Assembly: GCF_003473485.1 (NCBI RefSeq)
Contig: NC_053048.1
Span: forward strand, 21,321,255 to 21,385,254
Reading direction: 5' to 3'
DNA length: 64,000 nt
Source: Medicago truncatula
Taxonomy: Eukaryota; Streptophyta; Magnoliopsida; Fabales; Fabaceae
Shown here: piece by piece, positions 1-10,920 of the stretch
Layout of the letters: each line of letters begins with the position of its first letter
Position numbering within the stretch: the first letter of the stretch is position 1
The notes under the pieces: model-generated
What the model was told of the DNA's origin: nothing
Seen by the model: only the letters and a program-made list of their open reading frames with translations
Database searches by the model: none
Made by a program: the position numbers and the translations under genes

Positions 1-409
1 ATAACAAACTTCTGAATGCATTCCCTAAAATTCAATGTATGTCATTCTCACGCATTGGCGTAGCTTCTGTACATAGCAAGCATGAAAAAACCGAGTTATG
101 TTAACCGTAAAGGCAACATTTCAACACCTTGGGATTAAAAAAAAAATTGAATTTTGAAAGAAAATGAGAAAAAAAAAACCAAAAAAAAATAAAAATAAAA
201 AATTCAAAGGTAAACTCGGACGAGTTTACTCCGAGTTTACACGAGTTTACACGAGTTTACCGAGTTTAACACGTGTTCACTCGGTCAAACTCGTCAAACT
301 TTCCGATTTCACCAAAAACCAAGTTTACCTCCGAGTTAACACGTTTTTGCCACCTAAAAACGTAAACTTGAGCGAGTTTACGTGTTAACACTCGATTTGT
401 GGAACAGTG
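1..409 (-). mobile_element. End of a hAT-like element with degenerate CGAGTTTAC repeats (partial)
   Basis: Read on the minus strand, this matches the left part of the hAT-like element at 9356-10232. Both start with a terminus containing TGTTCCACAAATCG, followed by many copies of the motif CGAGTTTAC or its complement (here about 205-395), and share segments such as GTGTTAACTCGGAGGTAAAC and AATCGGAAAGTTTGACGAG. The outer end is at about 409 and the next 8 bases (GTTATTAA) would be the target duplication. The other end was not found and may lie left of the window. No transposase is readable here. Confidence 0.55.
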
Positions 410-776
410 GTTATTAATGAGAAACTTGTTCCAAACATCCTGTAGGCTGTGGATTGATCCAACAATCAAATCTGAAGGAACTAAATTAGGCTCATATCAT
501 GAAAAGATCATAGTATGAAAACCTTCTTTACATGCTAAAAATATTCTAAAGAACATTAGCAACATCCCATTAACATGAAGGTGATCCCAGGAAAATAATA
601 CAAAAGTCTATAGTTTTAAGAAATACAAAAGTAAAGATATTACTGAAAAAGAGCTTTAAGAAATTATGTTGATATCAAAAAATACATTAAAGAATTTTGA
701 ATTAGCTTTCATGTCAATCAAGTCAACATTAAAGCTTTGCTTATGATCTCAAAAACATGGCCCAATATAGACTTAG
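410..776. other. Intergenic, nothing recognised
   Basis: AT-rich sequence between the hAT-like end and the SINE. No open frame, RNA gene or repeat could be supported. Confidence 0.5.
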
Positions 777-792
777 TGCATTTAAAAGAATA

Positions 793-977
793 GACAAAGG
801 ACAATCCGGTGCACTAAAGCTCCCGCATAAACAGGGTTCGGGAAGGAGTTTCACCATTTTTGGTGTATTGACGCAGCCTTACCCTGTTTTTTACATGGGA
901 GGCTGTTTCCAGGACTTGAACCCATGACTTTTCAGTCACATGACAACAACTTTACCAGTTGCGCCAAGGTTACCAGT
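793..977 (-). mobile_element. tRNA-derived SINE, Au-like, with 16-bp target duplication
   Basis: On the minus strand the element begins with a tRNA-like head: an A-box-like TGGCGCAACTGGT and a B-box-like GGTTCAAGTCC, the internal RNA polymerase III promoter. The body (AGGCTGTTTCC, GCAGCCTTACC and GAGCTTTAGTGCACCGG in one or other orientation) resembles the Au SINE family found across flowering plants. A perfect 16-bp direct repeat, TGCATTTAAAAGAATA, flanks it at 777-792 and 978-993, as expected for LINE-machinery insertion. Family naming is from memory; the boundaries are directly visible. Confidence 0.8.
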
Positions 978-1689
978 TGCATTTAAAAGAATATATAACT
1001 TGGAAGTACTAACCAAATATTTTAACTCAAATAGATAAAATAAATAATACAATTACTCTAGTTCACCTTGCATTGCATAAAAAAATGAAGTTATTAGTAG
1101 TTATTTCAATCAAACCTCTCACTTTTCACACAGGAACTACGACCCACGTTTAAGTGTCTATCTCTGTTTTCTAAAAATGTTGGGATGTTATAGCGTGCAA
1201 GCGAGCGCAGGGTGGAGGGAGAATGAAACCATTTCCCAAAATTTAAAGACGAAACCACCTAGCTGAAGTTTAAAAACAAGTTCAAGATTCTTTTTGCCGC
1301 CAAAAATCATGTCATGTTTTGGTATGTCAAGCGTAAAAAGTAAGAACAGGTAAACAGCCACTTTAAACACCTCGAATGTTCCATTTCCCAGCAAACAGAG
1401 TTTGTCCAATAAAATAAATTGATTCAGTTCACAAATTTCATACTCCACAAACTAGCCATAATAGTCTAACTAGCCATAATGGGCTTGCTTGTGGAGGGAA
1501 TATATATTTAATAAAAAAATTATTTCATAAAAGATTGAACATGATTTCTCTTAAATGATTCGATCTTTTGTAGCTAATAGAACCCAATTATTTTGGTTTG
1601 GATTTTCAAATTTATACGAATAAAAGATTTTTTTTTGAAAAATACGAATAAAAGATTGATATAATAAAAAACCATACTTTATTATTCAT
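978..1689. other. Intergenic; partial similarity to 11.38-11.67 kb
   Basis: No gene seen. From about 1480 the sequence shares short stretches with the region from about 11380: TGGGCTTGCTTGTGGAGGGA and ATAAAAGATTGATATAAT in the same order. This hints that a longer segmental duplication once joined both flanks of the F-box gene. Confidence 0.4.
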
Positions 1690-2070
1690 AAATCTTTTTT
1701 TTTTTTACACAAAACAAATGACATTCATTCATTCAAATTGATATGATACATCAATGCAATAGAAATTCGTAAAAACAAAAAGGATAAATTGTGAACAAAC
1801 TCACGACATCCATGTTAATAGCATAAAATGGCAAAGTGCATAAGCCTACAAATATGACTATATTAAAATTTTCGGAATAATCATGCCTCCGGATCTGCAA
1901 TGTTGATGACGCCAAAGTCATTTGTTGGATCTGCACTCTAACAATCTGAATCGAACAAACACCTGAACAAGGGAAAAGACAAACAACGTCGCACAAAGAC
2001 GACAAACAAAACAACGTCGCACTAAGACGACGAAATCACAAAAGGAAAACCTAATTCGACGTGAAAATCA
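1690..2070 (-). repeat. Poly(A)-ended retroposed-type repeat
   Basis: Read on the minus strand this stretch ends in an A-rich tail (at about 1697 on the plus strand). Its last 150 bases resemble 30283-30433 on the plus strand: both contain TTTTATGCTATTAA, ATGGATGT, TGAGTTTGT and ATCAATTTGAATGAAT before the A run. The two copies suggest an interspersed retroposon family or the 3' ends of LINEs. No convincing coding frame is left. Confidence 0.35.
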
Positions 2071-2552
2071 CTTATTTAAATAGAAGGGAATGAGGAAAAA
2101 CGTTTTAGAGGGGTGATTTGGGGTCAAAAATTGACCCTAAACCACCCTTCTTTGATGGATGAAGAAGAAAAAATTAGAGTTTCAGACGTCAACTTACAAA
2201 AGAGAGAGTGGGAATATCTTATATATTATATATTTGTAACTATATACAAAAGAAAATATAAAAGTTTGAATCGACTTTTTCTCTATCTAATTTTACCTTT
2301 CATTGAAATAATTTTGTTTACCATTTTATTCTTTTTAAAATATTACATAAATTATTAATTAAAAAATAGTTAAATCTCATTAAAATAAGAACAATCTCAC
2401 TGTGCAAGAATAATATTATTTGTAACAATGTGTAAAAAATAAGAGGTTTTCGGTTAGATTATTTATTATTTCAATTATACTATTAAACAAATTTCCTATA
2501 ATAATTTTATATTGTTTGTGTCATTGAAAATATTAAAAAATTTATGTTATGC

Positions 2553-3203
2553 TTCCTCATTTCCTTTTTAAGTGTCGTTTTGGAAGAGTAACACTAATTT
2601 AATGAAGAAGTGCATTTTAATTCATCAATAAATTTTTATTTTTTGCAAAACACTTTCTTTTTCCAATAAATTTGATGTGTTATTTTTCTCTGATAACAAA
2701 CAATTGTTATTTACTCTCTTTTCCTTCAACAATTTTTTTTTTAACACACTTTATCTCTCTACCATAAGAAAGAATTATCAATAATCTAAACATTGTACAC
2801 ATATTTTTTAATAATTGTCAAACAAAATAAAAATTATTCCAACTTCACGTTAATCTAAGAAAAAAATATTTTTCCTCCATTTCCTTCTATCAAATAGATT
2901 TCGACTATAGTTTCAACTAATACTAGATTCACACTATGTGACATAGATTTGAATGTTGAAAATAACGAAAAATAAAATTTTGTTTTATAAAATAAAACTG
3001 TTTTAAAAAAAAAACAAATTTCTTTAAAAATAAATAACAAACTTTAGTTTTCAAATTGATAACATTATTAGTTTTATTGAAAAAGATAAGAGTAATTAAG
3101 AAATAGTATAAATGACAAATCGTACCCTTAAATAAATAGAATGATAGTTAAATAAGAATGGTAAATCCGTAGTCAAACGACACTTAAAAAGGAATGAAAT
3201 GAG
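2553..3203. mobile_element. TIR element, same family as 38918-39485
   Basis: The ends are inverted: TTCCTTTTTAAGTGTCGTTT near 2570 and its imperfect complement near 3170-3203. The same TTCCTTTTTAAGTGTC core forms the ends of the element at 38918-39485. The interior is AT-rich and non-coding. Exact outer ends are uncertain because the terminal bases have diverged. Confidence 0.5.
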
Positions 3204-3331
3204 TATTTGTTATACGATTGATGTAATTTAAAAAGATAAAAATGTTGTTGCAATTTGAAATCGCAAACATCGATACCTATAATTTTAATCAAAATTTAAC
3301 TAATTTCATTAAATATATTGTTCATAATTAC

Positions 3332-4193
3332 GGTGGAGTTTAGCATGGGAAAGACTATTTTTTCCCACCATGGAAAAATTGTTTTTGAATCATTTGATTT
3401 AAGAGGAACATTGATCTTATGATAGTCTCTTCACACTTGATTTTTTTCTTCCCCAATCATTCTCTCTCCCACATGTCTCTTCCACCCACTATCATCCTTC
3501 TCTCTCATCCATGCCACCCACTACCAGCAACATCACCCACAACCACTTTCACCATAGTCATGTGAAATCTATGGCAGAGAAAGGGGAAAAACGTGAAGGA
3601 ATTTCTGTTTTTAAAAATTCAAATGCAAAATTACTATTAGCTAGGAATCAACTTTCAATTATCATGTAAAAAATGATGTTGACATACTATGCAAAACAAA
3701 TGGCTTAACATTCTAGATATGAGAAGAAAATCGGTGCCATAATTTTATGGATGAGCTTTATAATTGACCATCATGAATAAGCTTTATAATTTTTAAAATT
3801 TTCTGGAATATCATTTAACAACTTTAAACAACATCAATAAAGATATAAGATACAAGCGTGTGAAATTTTATTTTAAGAAACTGATGGTGGCATTCATGGA
3901 GATTTGACAAGATTGAGGCATGTCCGTCGATGGTGACTTTTCAGACGAAGGTTCAGGCGGAGTTTGTTACGAATGTGCTGCCGTTGCAGTCGACAACAAC
4001 GTCGTTTGCGGCGGAGAGGGTGGATTCGTCGTAGGGAGGGAAGGTGGCATTTAGGATGGAAAAGGGAAAGAGTGACGAAAAAAATCAAGTGTGAAGAGAT
4101 TATCATAAGATCAATGTTCCTCTTAAATCAAATGGTTCAAAAACATCTTTCCCATGGTAGGAAAAAATAGCCTTTCCCATGTTAAACCCCACC
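3332..4193. mobile_element. Non-autonomous Mutator-like (MULE) element, 862 bp, 9-bp target duplication
   Basis: Terminal inverted repeats of about 120 bp run from 3332 (GGTGGAGTTTAGCATGGGAA) to about 3450 and from about 4070 to 4193 in inverse orientation. They share long identical runs such as TTTGATTTAAGAGGAACATT. A perfect 9-bp direct repeat, CATAATTAC, flanks the element (3323-3331 and 4194-4202), the hallmark of Mutator-type insertion. A related site without the insertion exists near 11870-11890. The interior has no transposase. A GC-richer block at about 3890-4060 stands out and could be captured DNA. Confidence 0.85.
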
Positions 4194-4218
4194 CATAATT
4201 ACATGTGTTAGAGAAATA

Positions 4219-5367
4219 GGAACTAACCTTTTCTTCCGCCCTCAAACCCCAAAATCCAAACTTTCAATTTTAAGATGTAGCTTCCAGTTGCGGTGGTGCG
4301 ACGAGAACGTTGGTTCTCCCCACCTTCTTTCTCCATATCGTCGTCGAGTTCAATGGGCTTTGGAGCCGTGAACTTTGGGTGGTTCGTCGTCGAGTTGCTG
4401 TTCAGATCTCGCTGTCGTTCATCTCTCTTCAGCCTGGGTTCCGTCTGTCTTCTTTTGCTCGTTGATTTTTGGAGTTTGTTTGGGTTTTGCGCCACCTCCT
4501 GTTTGGTGGTCGAACTCCTACTTTTTGTTGCCCAGATCTGCCATTAGCTTGGCTCATGATTTGTGGTTCTTTCGTCGTTGGTGCTCCTTTGGATTGCCAT
4601 GTCGAAGTTGTTACTTTCCACAGAGGTTATTCAACTCTGTTTTGTTCCTGAACCGGTTGGATTTGAGGCGATTTTAGTTTCTATTTTTGTATAATCACTT
4701 TGCGTATTGTTTGTACTTTTCGTATTGTTTATGTTCTTGTTTTTATGTTCTTGTACAGGGCTTGGGGGGCTGCAGATGAGACCTTTTGTGATGATTTGGT
4801 TTTGTAAACCCGAAAGGTTATGATTCTCTTAACCCGAAAGGGTCTGTGGTTACTTACGTGTTGACTCATCCCTCGATCTAGGTCAACACGTTGACACTGG
4901 TTTAATTGGTTTTCATGCGGTTGATTCTCTGAGGTTCCAGGTCTGTTGAGATCTGCAGGTCTCAATGTGTCAGGTCTACCTATAATCCGGTACCGTCTTC
5001 TTATCCGTCTCAGTTCATATGGTCTGTTTCGGGCGTTTGCTGGAAACAGTTTTATGCCTACTGCACTGCTCAGAGGTTGCTGGTATGTGGATCTTATTAC
5101 CATCTTGGCGGGAGATCCATTCGCCAACTTCGGACCCTTATTGGTCTCTACAAATGTCCACTCTTCATCTTTTTTTGTAACTTGGTTTCGCGCCCGTACG
5201 CGTGTTCGCTAAGTTGTGCTTGTGAGGAGTGTTTGTTTGATGAAGTTTGATTAGGGTGGGTTCACCTTGTTTGATTTTACCACGTATATGGGTCAGGGCT
5301 AATGACCCCCTGCCTCTGTAACTCATGTTTATTTTTATTTTATCTCCTTCATTTTTTGCCTAAAAAA
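4219..5367 (+). mobile_element. Retroposed insertion with poly(A) and 16-bp target duplication (LINE-like)
   Basis: A 16-bp direct repeat, ATGTGTTAGAGAAATA, flanks this block at 4203-4218 and 5368-5383. The insert ends TTTTTTGCCTAAAAAA on the plus strand, so it was reverse-transcribed in this orientation. It is markedly GC-richer than its surroundings. Several overlapping short frames exist on both strands but none resembles a known protein, so no CDS is called. It is probably a LINE-derived or LINE-mobilised transcript; it could also be a processed non-coding RNA. Confidence 0.65.
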
Positions 5368-5524
5368 ATGTGTTAGAGAAATAAAAGAGTGAACAGATGG
5401 ACCTGTGGGACACTAGTTATATATAAAGGAAATATGTTGTTTTGAGTGACTTGTTCACTTACAGTTATACCATTGAAACAAATTTGTCTATAATAATGTT
5501 TTATTGTTGGTGTCATACGTTCAA

Positions 5525-5850
5525 CGATTTGGCCCCCTCTAAGAAAAGGCTCTGCTCAACCACCATTGGGTTCACCTTTGGATCGAGTGTTGTAGGGATT
5601 GAGTTTGTTGATTTGTTTCTTCTACTTCTTCGCCCGGTATAAAAGGGACATCAACACCTTTACTTTGAATAAGATATTTGCTAACAAGATCAAGTTCTTT
5701 CTCATTAGGATCGTCCGCTGTTGTCAATGCTTGTTGTATAATCTCAAGACCCCTTGTTACTATCAGACACATTTAGGGAGTAACAAGAGCAAAAAGGTGT
5801 TGCATCAACTTTTCATCATATATTTTTTCAACCATATTTTTCTCTAACAA
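5525..5850 (-). pseudogene. Orphan coding fragment, copy A (family unknown)
   Basis: The minus strand reads ENMVEK-like residues (here EKNMVEK), then HLFALVTP, a stop, MCLIVTRGLEIIQQAL, DDPNEKELDLVSKYLIQ and DVPFIP. The same order of motifs occurs in copy B at 11930-12450. At least one stop interrupts it. The conserved reading frame across two diverged copies argues that this was once protein-coding. I do not recognise the family. At its upstream (right-hand) end, about 5853, a GTGGCGGATCC terminus marks a hAT-like insertion at the same place as in copy B. Confidence 0.5.
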
Positions 5851-6414
5851 GTTTTGTGGCGGATCCAAGAATTTTTTTATGTAGGGGCCATAAAAAGTAG
5901 TAGAGTGAAATGTTAAAGTGAGAAACATGTCAATGGGTTGGTTACACATATCTTAAACTTGAACAAATTTATTATCTATCTATAGATTTACACATATATG
6001 AGAAAAGGAAGATAAAAAACATGTACTCTTCAAACAGATATTGATTTCATTCACTACAAAACTTTGTTATAGATAATGAATGTGTGTTATGTTGTACTTG
6101 TGTGTTGTATTGTATAAACGTTCAAATTGGCTGAGTGTATTTTTGTGAGTCCACCTCATCTGTTATTCATGTGTGAACAGAGCTTTGGAATGAGGACCAA
6201 CTATGTTCTAATTGAATACCAACAGGGTTTGAGTATCTCCTATAACGTGGCAAACCAATGTCTGAATCTCGGCTGGAAGAGGTACCCTCATTTTAGTGTT
6301 GACGTGAATTAAATAAGATTACCTCCAATGGTGGGAACATATAGAAAACCAAAATAAAAATTGAGTTATCCCACTACCATGCTTTTTAAGCATGAAAATG
6401 CTTTTGCAAATAAT

Positions 6415-6455
<41 letters not shown>

Positions 6456-6572
6456 ATATTCTTTTTGGTTTAGTTTTGTTTATACCAATTCAAGTATATC
6501 AGAACTAGGTTTGGAAACAATGACTATTTCATTTTTGTACTTGTTAATGAAGTTGTAGTAGAATTTTCAATA
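5851..6572. other. Intergenic; hAT-like end and TA microsatellite
   Basis: Begins with a GTGGCGGATCCAAG terminus like the one at 12434, with no matching right end found. A TA dinucleotide run of about 30 bp lies at 6422-6452. No gene is supported; the short frame at 6127-6312 has no recognisable features. Confidence 0.4.
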
Positions 6573-6977
6573 GATTAAAATATTATTTTAGTCCCTGCAA
6601 ATATGCCTCATTTTGGTTTTAGTCCTGGTAAAAAAAAATTTGTTTTTGGTCCTTGCAAAATTTTTTGTTTTTGAAAATAGTCTCTAACCCCACTTTTGTG
6701 ATGATTTGCATACGTGGCACATTATAACTGAACCAATTTTGTAATTTTTGATGCCTGCAAAATATTTTGTTTTTAAAAAAGGTCCCTGCAAAATTTTTTG
6801 TTTTTGAAAATAGTCCCTGACCCTGCAAAATTTTTTGTTTTTGAAAATAGTCCCTAGTCCCTGCAGGGACTATTTTCAAAAACAAAAAAATTTGCAAGGA
6901 CCAAAAACAATTTTTTTTTACCAGGGACTAAAATCAAAACGAAGCATATTTGCAGGGACTAAAACCATATTTTAGCC
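6573..6977. mobile_element. Foldback MULE-type MITE, 405 bp
   Basis: Nearly the whole element is a palindrome. About 115 bp from 6573 (containing TTTTAGTCCCTGCAAATATG) reappear inverted up to 6977, and the centre at about 6850-6875 is a perfect small inverted repeat around CCCTGCAGGG. The flanks carry a 9-bp direct repeat with one mismatch (TTTTCAATA at 6564-6572, TTTTTAATA at 6978-6986). This fits a Mutator-type MITE. Internal copies of TTTTTGTTTTTGAAAATAGT suggest local duplication. Confidence 0.75.
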
Positions 6978-7419
6978 TTTTTAATATCATAACAATTGTG
7001 TCACTTATGGTACTAGCTTTTAGGCATAAAGTTTCAAGCTAATTTCTTTATTATTCTTTTCAAAAAAGAATGTTGCTGCACTTTTGAGAAATATGCATTC
7101 TTTGCATTTTTGTTCTACATTCTCTTGTGTAATATGGGTCTTTCTTGAATCATAAGATCACAACCTCAACTATAAACACATCCAGCAATAAGAAAGGGAG
7201 AAACAGTGACACTACTTGTCTCCAAATTAACTTGTTTCTACATATAAAAGTACAAAAAAAAAAAGTGAAGGAACAAAAACAACACAATCTAAACAATCAA
7301 TCCTCAAATTCAATAGTCATTGGTCTCTCTAGTCGATTATCCAACATTATGCATAAACAGGATCCTTGTTGTCTAACTATATAAAGTTTTTTTTTAGATA
7401 AGCATGAGACAAAAGGGAT
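6978..7419. other. 3' flank of the F-box gene
   Basis: AT-rich sequence downstream of the minus-strand F-box gene. It probably holds its 3' UTR and polyadenylation region. No other gene is supported. Confidence 0.4.
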
Positions 7420-9062
7420 TTACTTAAACTCAATAGCAAATTTTCCGTGACTTAAAGATTGCAATTGATTCTTGACAGCAGTCTCTTCCTCCAAACAATC
7501 TGATAAAAATCCAGAAAAGGATATCTTCATTTCCTCCGAGATTGTAAACTTTTCTACCAAAAGACTTATCATTTGGACTTCATATTTGTATCCATTAAAA
7601 TCTGAAATCCAAAGAAATTTGAGAGAAGATTTGAAACAACAGGGCACTGAGTTTATTGTCACTTCTTCATCCACCAAATGTAAGCAATATACCTAAAGAA
7701 ATAATAAACAAATCAGCGACAAAAATAACATTACACAAACACAACAATTGACAAATGATAGCATCCAAGTCAGGATATAAGATATACCATAGGAATACCA
7801 AGAACTTCCAATTTAGGAGTCTTGTGTAGAATGTCAAACAGTACTTCAAGAGTGAAATCCATAATCCACGAATGAGTTATGTAAAGATGTGTCAAGTTGT
7901 AGAACAAAGGAAGGAGATGGAGAGTATCCGCTGAAAAGTAAAGAGACTTGTGGAGGAAGCAAACCAATATCAGTTGTTTTGTGATACACAGAAATAAGCA
8001 ATGATTAAAAAAAGCATAAAAATAAAGGCACAATGTCAATAGGCATCATTTCTAAATATACTAAAGAAAATGAAAAATGACGAGAAAACCAACAAACATA
8101 CCTGAAAAGTATCACTTGTCATAGTGAGAGACTTGACACCTTTAAGTGCACTCAATAGCTCAAATAGACACTCAGCACGATATTGTTCACTTTGTGGATA
8201 GTCAAACTCAAGACCAATATTTGCATCAACTATGGAGATCGGACTAACCACGACAAATTTTAGTGTCGGAGTGCTTGTGCAAGTTAAGGACGAAATATTC
8301 GGAGCATTGATTGTAACTGTACAACAGTCATAATGATCATAATCCAAAAAAGAAGATTTAGAATGAATGTTCAATGTCCTTAATGTGGAACTTTCAATAG
8401 CGATCTCGTTTACGTTCTTCCAAATAAAATTATACAAGATCAACTCTTCTAGCACAGGGCACCCAGAGAAAAGTTGCTGCACTGACTTTTCATCCACAAA
8501 TCTAACATCTGAAAGATTTAACGTCTTCAGACTAGAGAAACAAATTCCATCATGAACATACAAAAGGGACCCAAGTTCTAAAAACAACTTATTCAATGAA
8601 GGGAAAGCTGATAAACAGTTGGGTAACACAAATATCGTATCTAGATATTTTTTATCATCTATTGAAAGTTGAAGGTCACGCACACTGTGCTTCGCTGCAG
8701 AAGATACTAAAGTAGTAAATTTGTTAACATCAACAGTAATTTTAAGTATTTCAATGCAAAGCCTTTCTATGTGATTGGATTTGTGTAGTAGTCTTTCCAC
8801 AAGATCTAAGAGGCAGTTAGCTGAGTCCTCATTTTTAAATTCAAAGAGGATAAGGAATTTTAAATTCAAAGACAGATAATTGAGTCCACAAGTATCTCCA
8901 CTTTGGTGATAATATTGAAGTTCTAACCGCCTCTTTGGTTGAGAGTAAAGAAAGAATATAATGAAGAATGGCATCAGGCATGTTGCTTATCATATCTTTC
9001 ATGTCACCAGCATTATGTTTTTTGATCTTAGGTAAATCTGGTAATGAGATTGTATCAGCCAT
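7420..9062 (-). pseudogene. F-box/LRR/FBD protein gene, frame broken by a 25-bp duplication
   Basis: Predicted role: substrate receptor of an SCF (SKP1-CUL1-F-box) ubiquitin ligase. Exons on the minus strand are 9062-8102, 7946-7788 and 7692-7420, with GT-AG borders and phase-0 introns. Residues 1-70 hold the F-box ([17 protein letters not shown], then [13 protein letters not shown]). Next come leucine-rich repeats (FPSLNKLFLELGS, SSLKTLNLSDVRF, LFSGCPVLEELILYNF). The last exon gives an FBD-like end (VPCCFKSSLKFLWISDFNG). At about 8840-8865 the 13-mer TTTGAATTTAAAA occurs twice, 25 bp apart, which shifts the frame and causes an early TGA just after the F-box. Without those 25 bp the model would be about 455 residues, normal for the family. 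As it stands only about 73 residues with the F-box would be made. Either a recent pseudogene or an allele; a sequencing error is unlikely to make a 25-bp duplication. Confidence 0.8.
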
Positions 9063-9355
9063 CAGCTATGCCTGCCAGCCAAAAATAAAAACAAAATTAA
9101 TGAGACAAATCATGATTGGTAAATGGGCAATACAAGAGTCGGGGATCGGATGGAATTCATGAAGTTTTAGGAGACACACTTAGCTTCTAATCTCTTTTTA
9201 AAAACAAAGCAAAAATATGGATTTCTAGAATATATGTTGTTACATGTTTTGACAATCCAGAATTTCTCAAAAGTAATCAATAGTTGCTCTACTCAATCGC
9301 TTCACCGTAATATCCAACTCAAGGACTCTAAAATTCTTTTAGACATGGTTACAGA

Positions 9356-10232
9356 CAATGTTCCACAAATCGCGTGTCAACTCGGCGAGTTTACCGAGTT
9401 TACGTGTTTAGGTGCTAAAAACGTGTTAACTCGGAGGTAAACTCGATTTCTAGTAAAATCGGAAAGTTTGACGAGTTTGACCGAGTTAACACTCAGTAAA
9501 CTCGTGTGAAATCGGGCGAGTTTACCGTTTTTGCGAGTTTACTCCAGTATTTTTTTTTCTTCAAAAATGGCCCATTGTTTTTGGCCCATTTTTTTCAAGC
9601 CCAAATGAAACATATTTACTTTCTAGCTTTACAACACGTTTAAGCTTACTAGCATTACAACACGGTTTCAGCTTACTGAAGTGAAACATTTCATATCATT
9701 TTCTTTAAGTTTTCAAGAACAGGGGAGCGAATGAAACATTAGGTTTCCGAAGATGAAGATATAGATGAGAATGATGTTATGGAACTTTAGAAGATTGACC
9801 TTTCGAAGAAATTACCTAGTTTGTTTTTTGGATAGTTTTATTCTCAAGTTTAGAAACTTGTGAAACTTTCTTTTTGGGATGGGTAGACTTTAGAGACTTA
9901 TGAAACCTATGTTTTTGTGTGTTAATTTTTCTATTTTGATACTAAGTTAAGCATACCACTTTTTTATGGTGGTTTGGTATACTTTGCATTTATAAGTAAG
10001 TCTATATTTTTCACTATTGATCTTTTTACAGTATTATATTAGTTTACATATGTATACATATAATAAATTGTATAAAATTTCAATTTTAAGTAAACTCGTA
10101 CGAGTTTACGATTCGAGTTTACGATTCGAGTTTACGATTCGAGTTTACGAGTCGAGTTTACGAGTCGAGTTTACGAGTCGAGTTTACCTAGGTAAAACGA
10201 GTTGAGGTAAACTCTTGAGTTGCAAAACTTTG
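9356..10232 (+). mobile_element. hAT-like element, 877 bp, 8-bp target duplication, CGAGTTTAC-rich ends
   Basis: A perfect 8-bp repeat, GTTACAGA, flanks the element (9348-9355, 10233-10240). The ends are imperfect inverted repeats: CAATGTTCCACAA on the left and, inverted, CAAAGTTTTGCAA on the right. Both subterminal zones are packed with CGAGTTTAC-type motifs (9377-9545 and 10096-10220), including a near-perfect tandem TTACGATTCGAG/TTACGAGTCGAG run. Subterminal motif clusters are typical transposase-binding zones of hAT elements. The middle has a short frame ending EDEDIDENDVMEL-stop, like the acidic tail of plant hAT transposases. It is an internally deleted, non-autonomous derivative. Confidence 0.75.
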
Positions 10233-10258
10233 GTTACAGATAATTGAAAATTTAGGGT

Positions 10259-10485
10259 GGTGGTTCCTACTTCAATGCGGCACATTCAATGTCTTTTGGC
10301 TTTATATTGGCATGTTCAGTTCTGTCTTGAAGGACGAAAACCGTTGTGCTAATCGGCTAGCAAATTTTAGCCTTTCCATAGATTCCTTTAAATGCACTAA
10401 TGCGACGGCTCCTCCTGATGAGCTGTGCATATACTACTTTTTTATGATATTTTTGGAGCTTGCATGCCTAGGAATGTCCGTTTAG
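10259..10485 (+). pseudogene. LINE RNase H-type C-terminal fragment
   Basis: In frame, the plus strand reads VLKDENRCANRLANFSLS before a TAG at 10483-10485. This is the C-terminal signature of the RNase H-like domain found at the end of many plant LINE ORF2 proteins (pattern REGNRCAD-LAN). A T-rich then A-rich tract follows (to about 10525), compatible with a LINE 3' end. The hAT element at 9356-10232 lies immediately upstream, so the LINE sequence may have been interrupted by it. Confidence 0.5.
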
Positions 10486-10639
10486 TTTTGCAGTTTTTTC
10501 TTTGTACCAAAAATAATAATAACAGATTTTAAATGGTGACGCGTAGATCACTCACATGCACTCTAATATATGAAGCAATTACACGAACTCTTAGAAAATT
10601 GGGACATAATACATCCTTACAAAACCGACTTGCAAGGTT

Positions 10640-10920
10640 AAAAACTCTTCTCAAGAATCATATCTATCCAATGTGGACTAAATCCACTTAGTGTTGGCTG
10701 CTAACACACCCCCTCACGCTTAAGCCCGACCCAATGGGTTGAAGCGTGGACGATGCAGAAAGCCCAAAGTTAGATCTCAATAGGCGCTGATACCATTAAA
10801 ATCGTGGTTGATCCTAACACAACTCCACAAAACTGACTTGTAAAATGAGGATTGCACCAACCTATAAACACATCGATAACTCATCTCCTATCTGATGGGG
10901 GACTCTTAACACGGAATCAA
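10640..10920 (-). mobile_element. Retrotransposon LTR/primer-binding-site remnant
   Basis: On the minus strand, AATGGTATCAGCGCC occurs near 10780-10800. It resembles the copia primer-binding region (TGGTATCAGAGC, complementary to initiator tRNA-Met) with changes. The plus-strand text ACACCCCCTCACGCTTAAGC nearby is common beside such sites in legume genomes. Element ends could not be set. Confidence 0.3.

Noticed and set aside
205..395. Regularly repeated CGAGTTTAC motif, superficially CRISPR-like
   Set aside because: Units are short, degenerate, without unique spacers, and lie in a plant hAT element end.
4223..5212. Several overlapping frames of 84-132 codons on both strands
   Set aside because: They fall inside the poly(A) retroposon, none has recognisable domains, and GC-richness alone reduces stop frequency.
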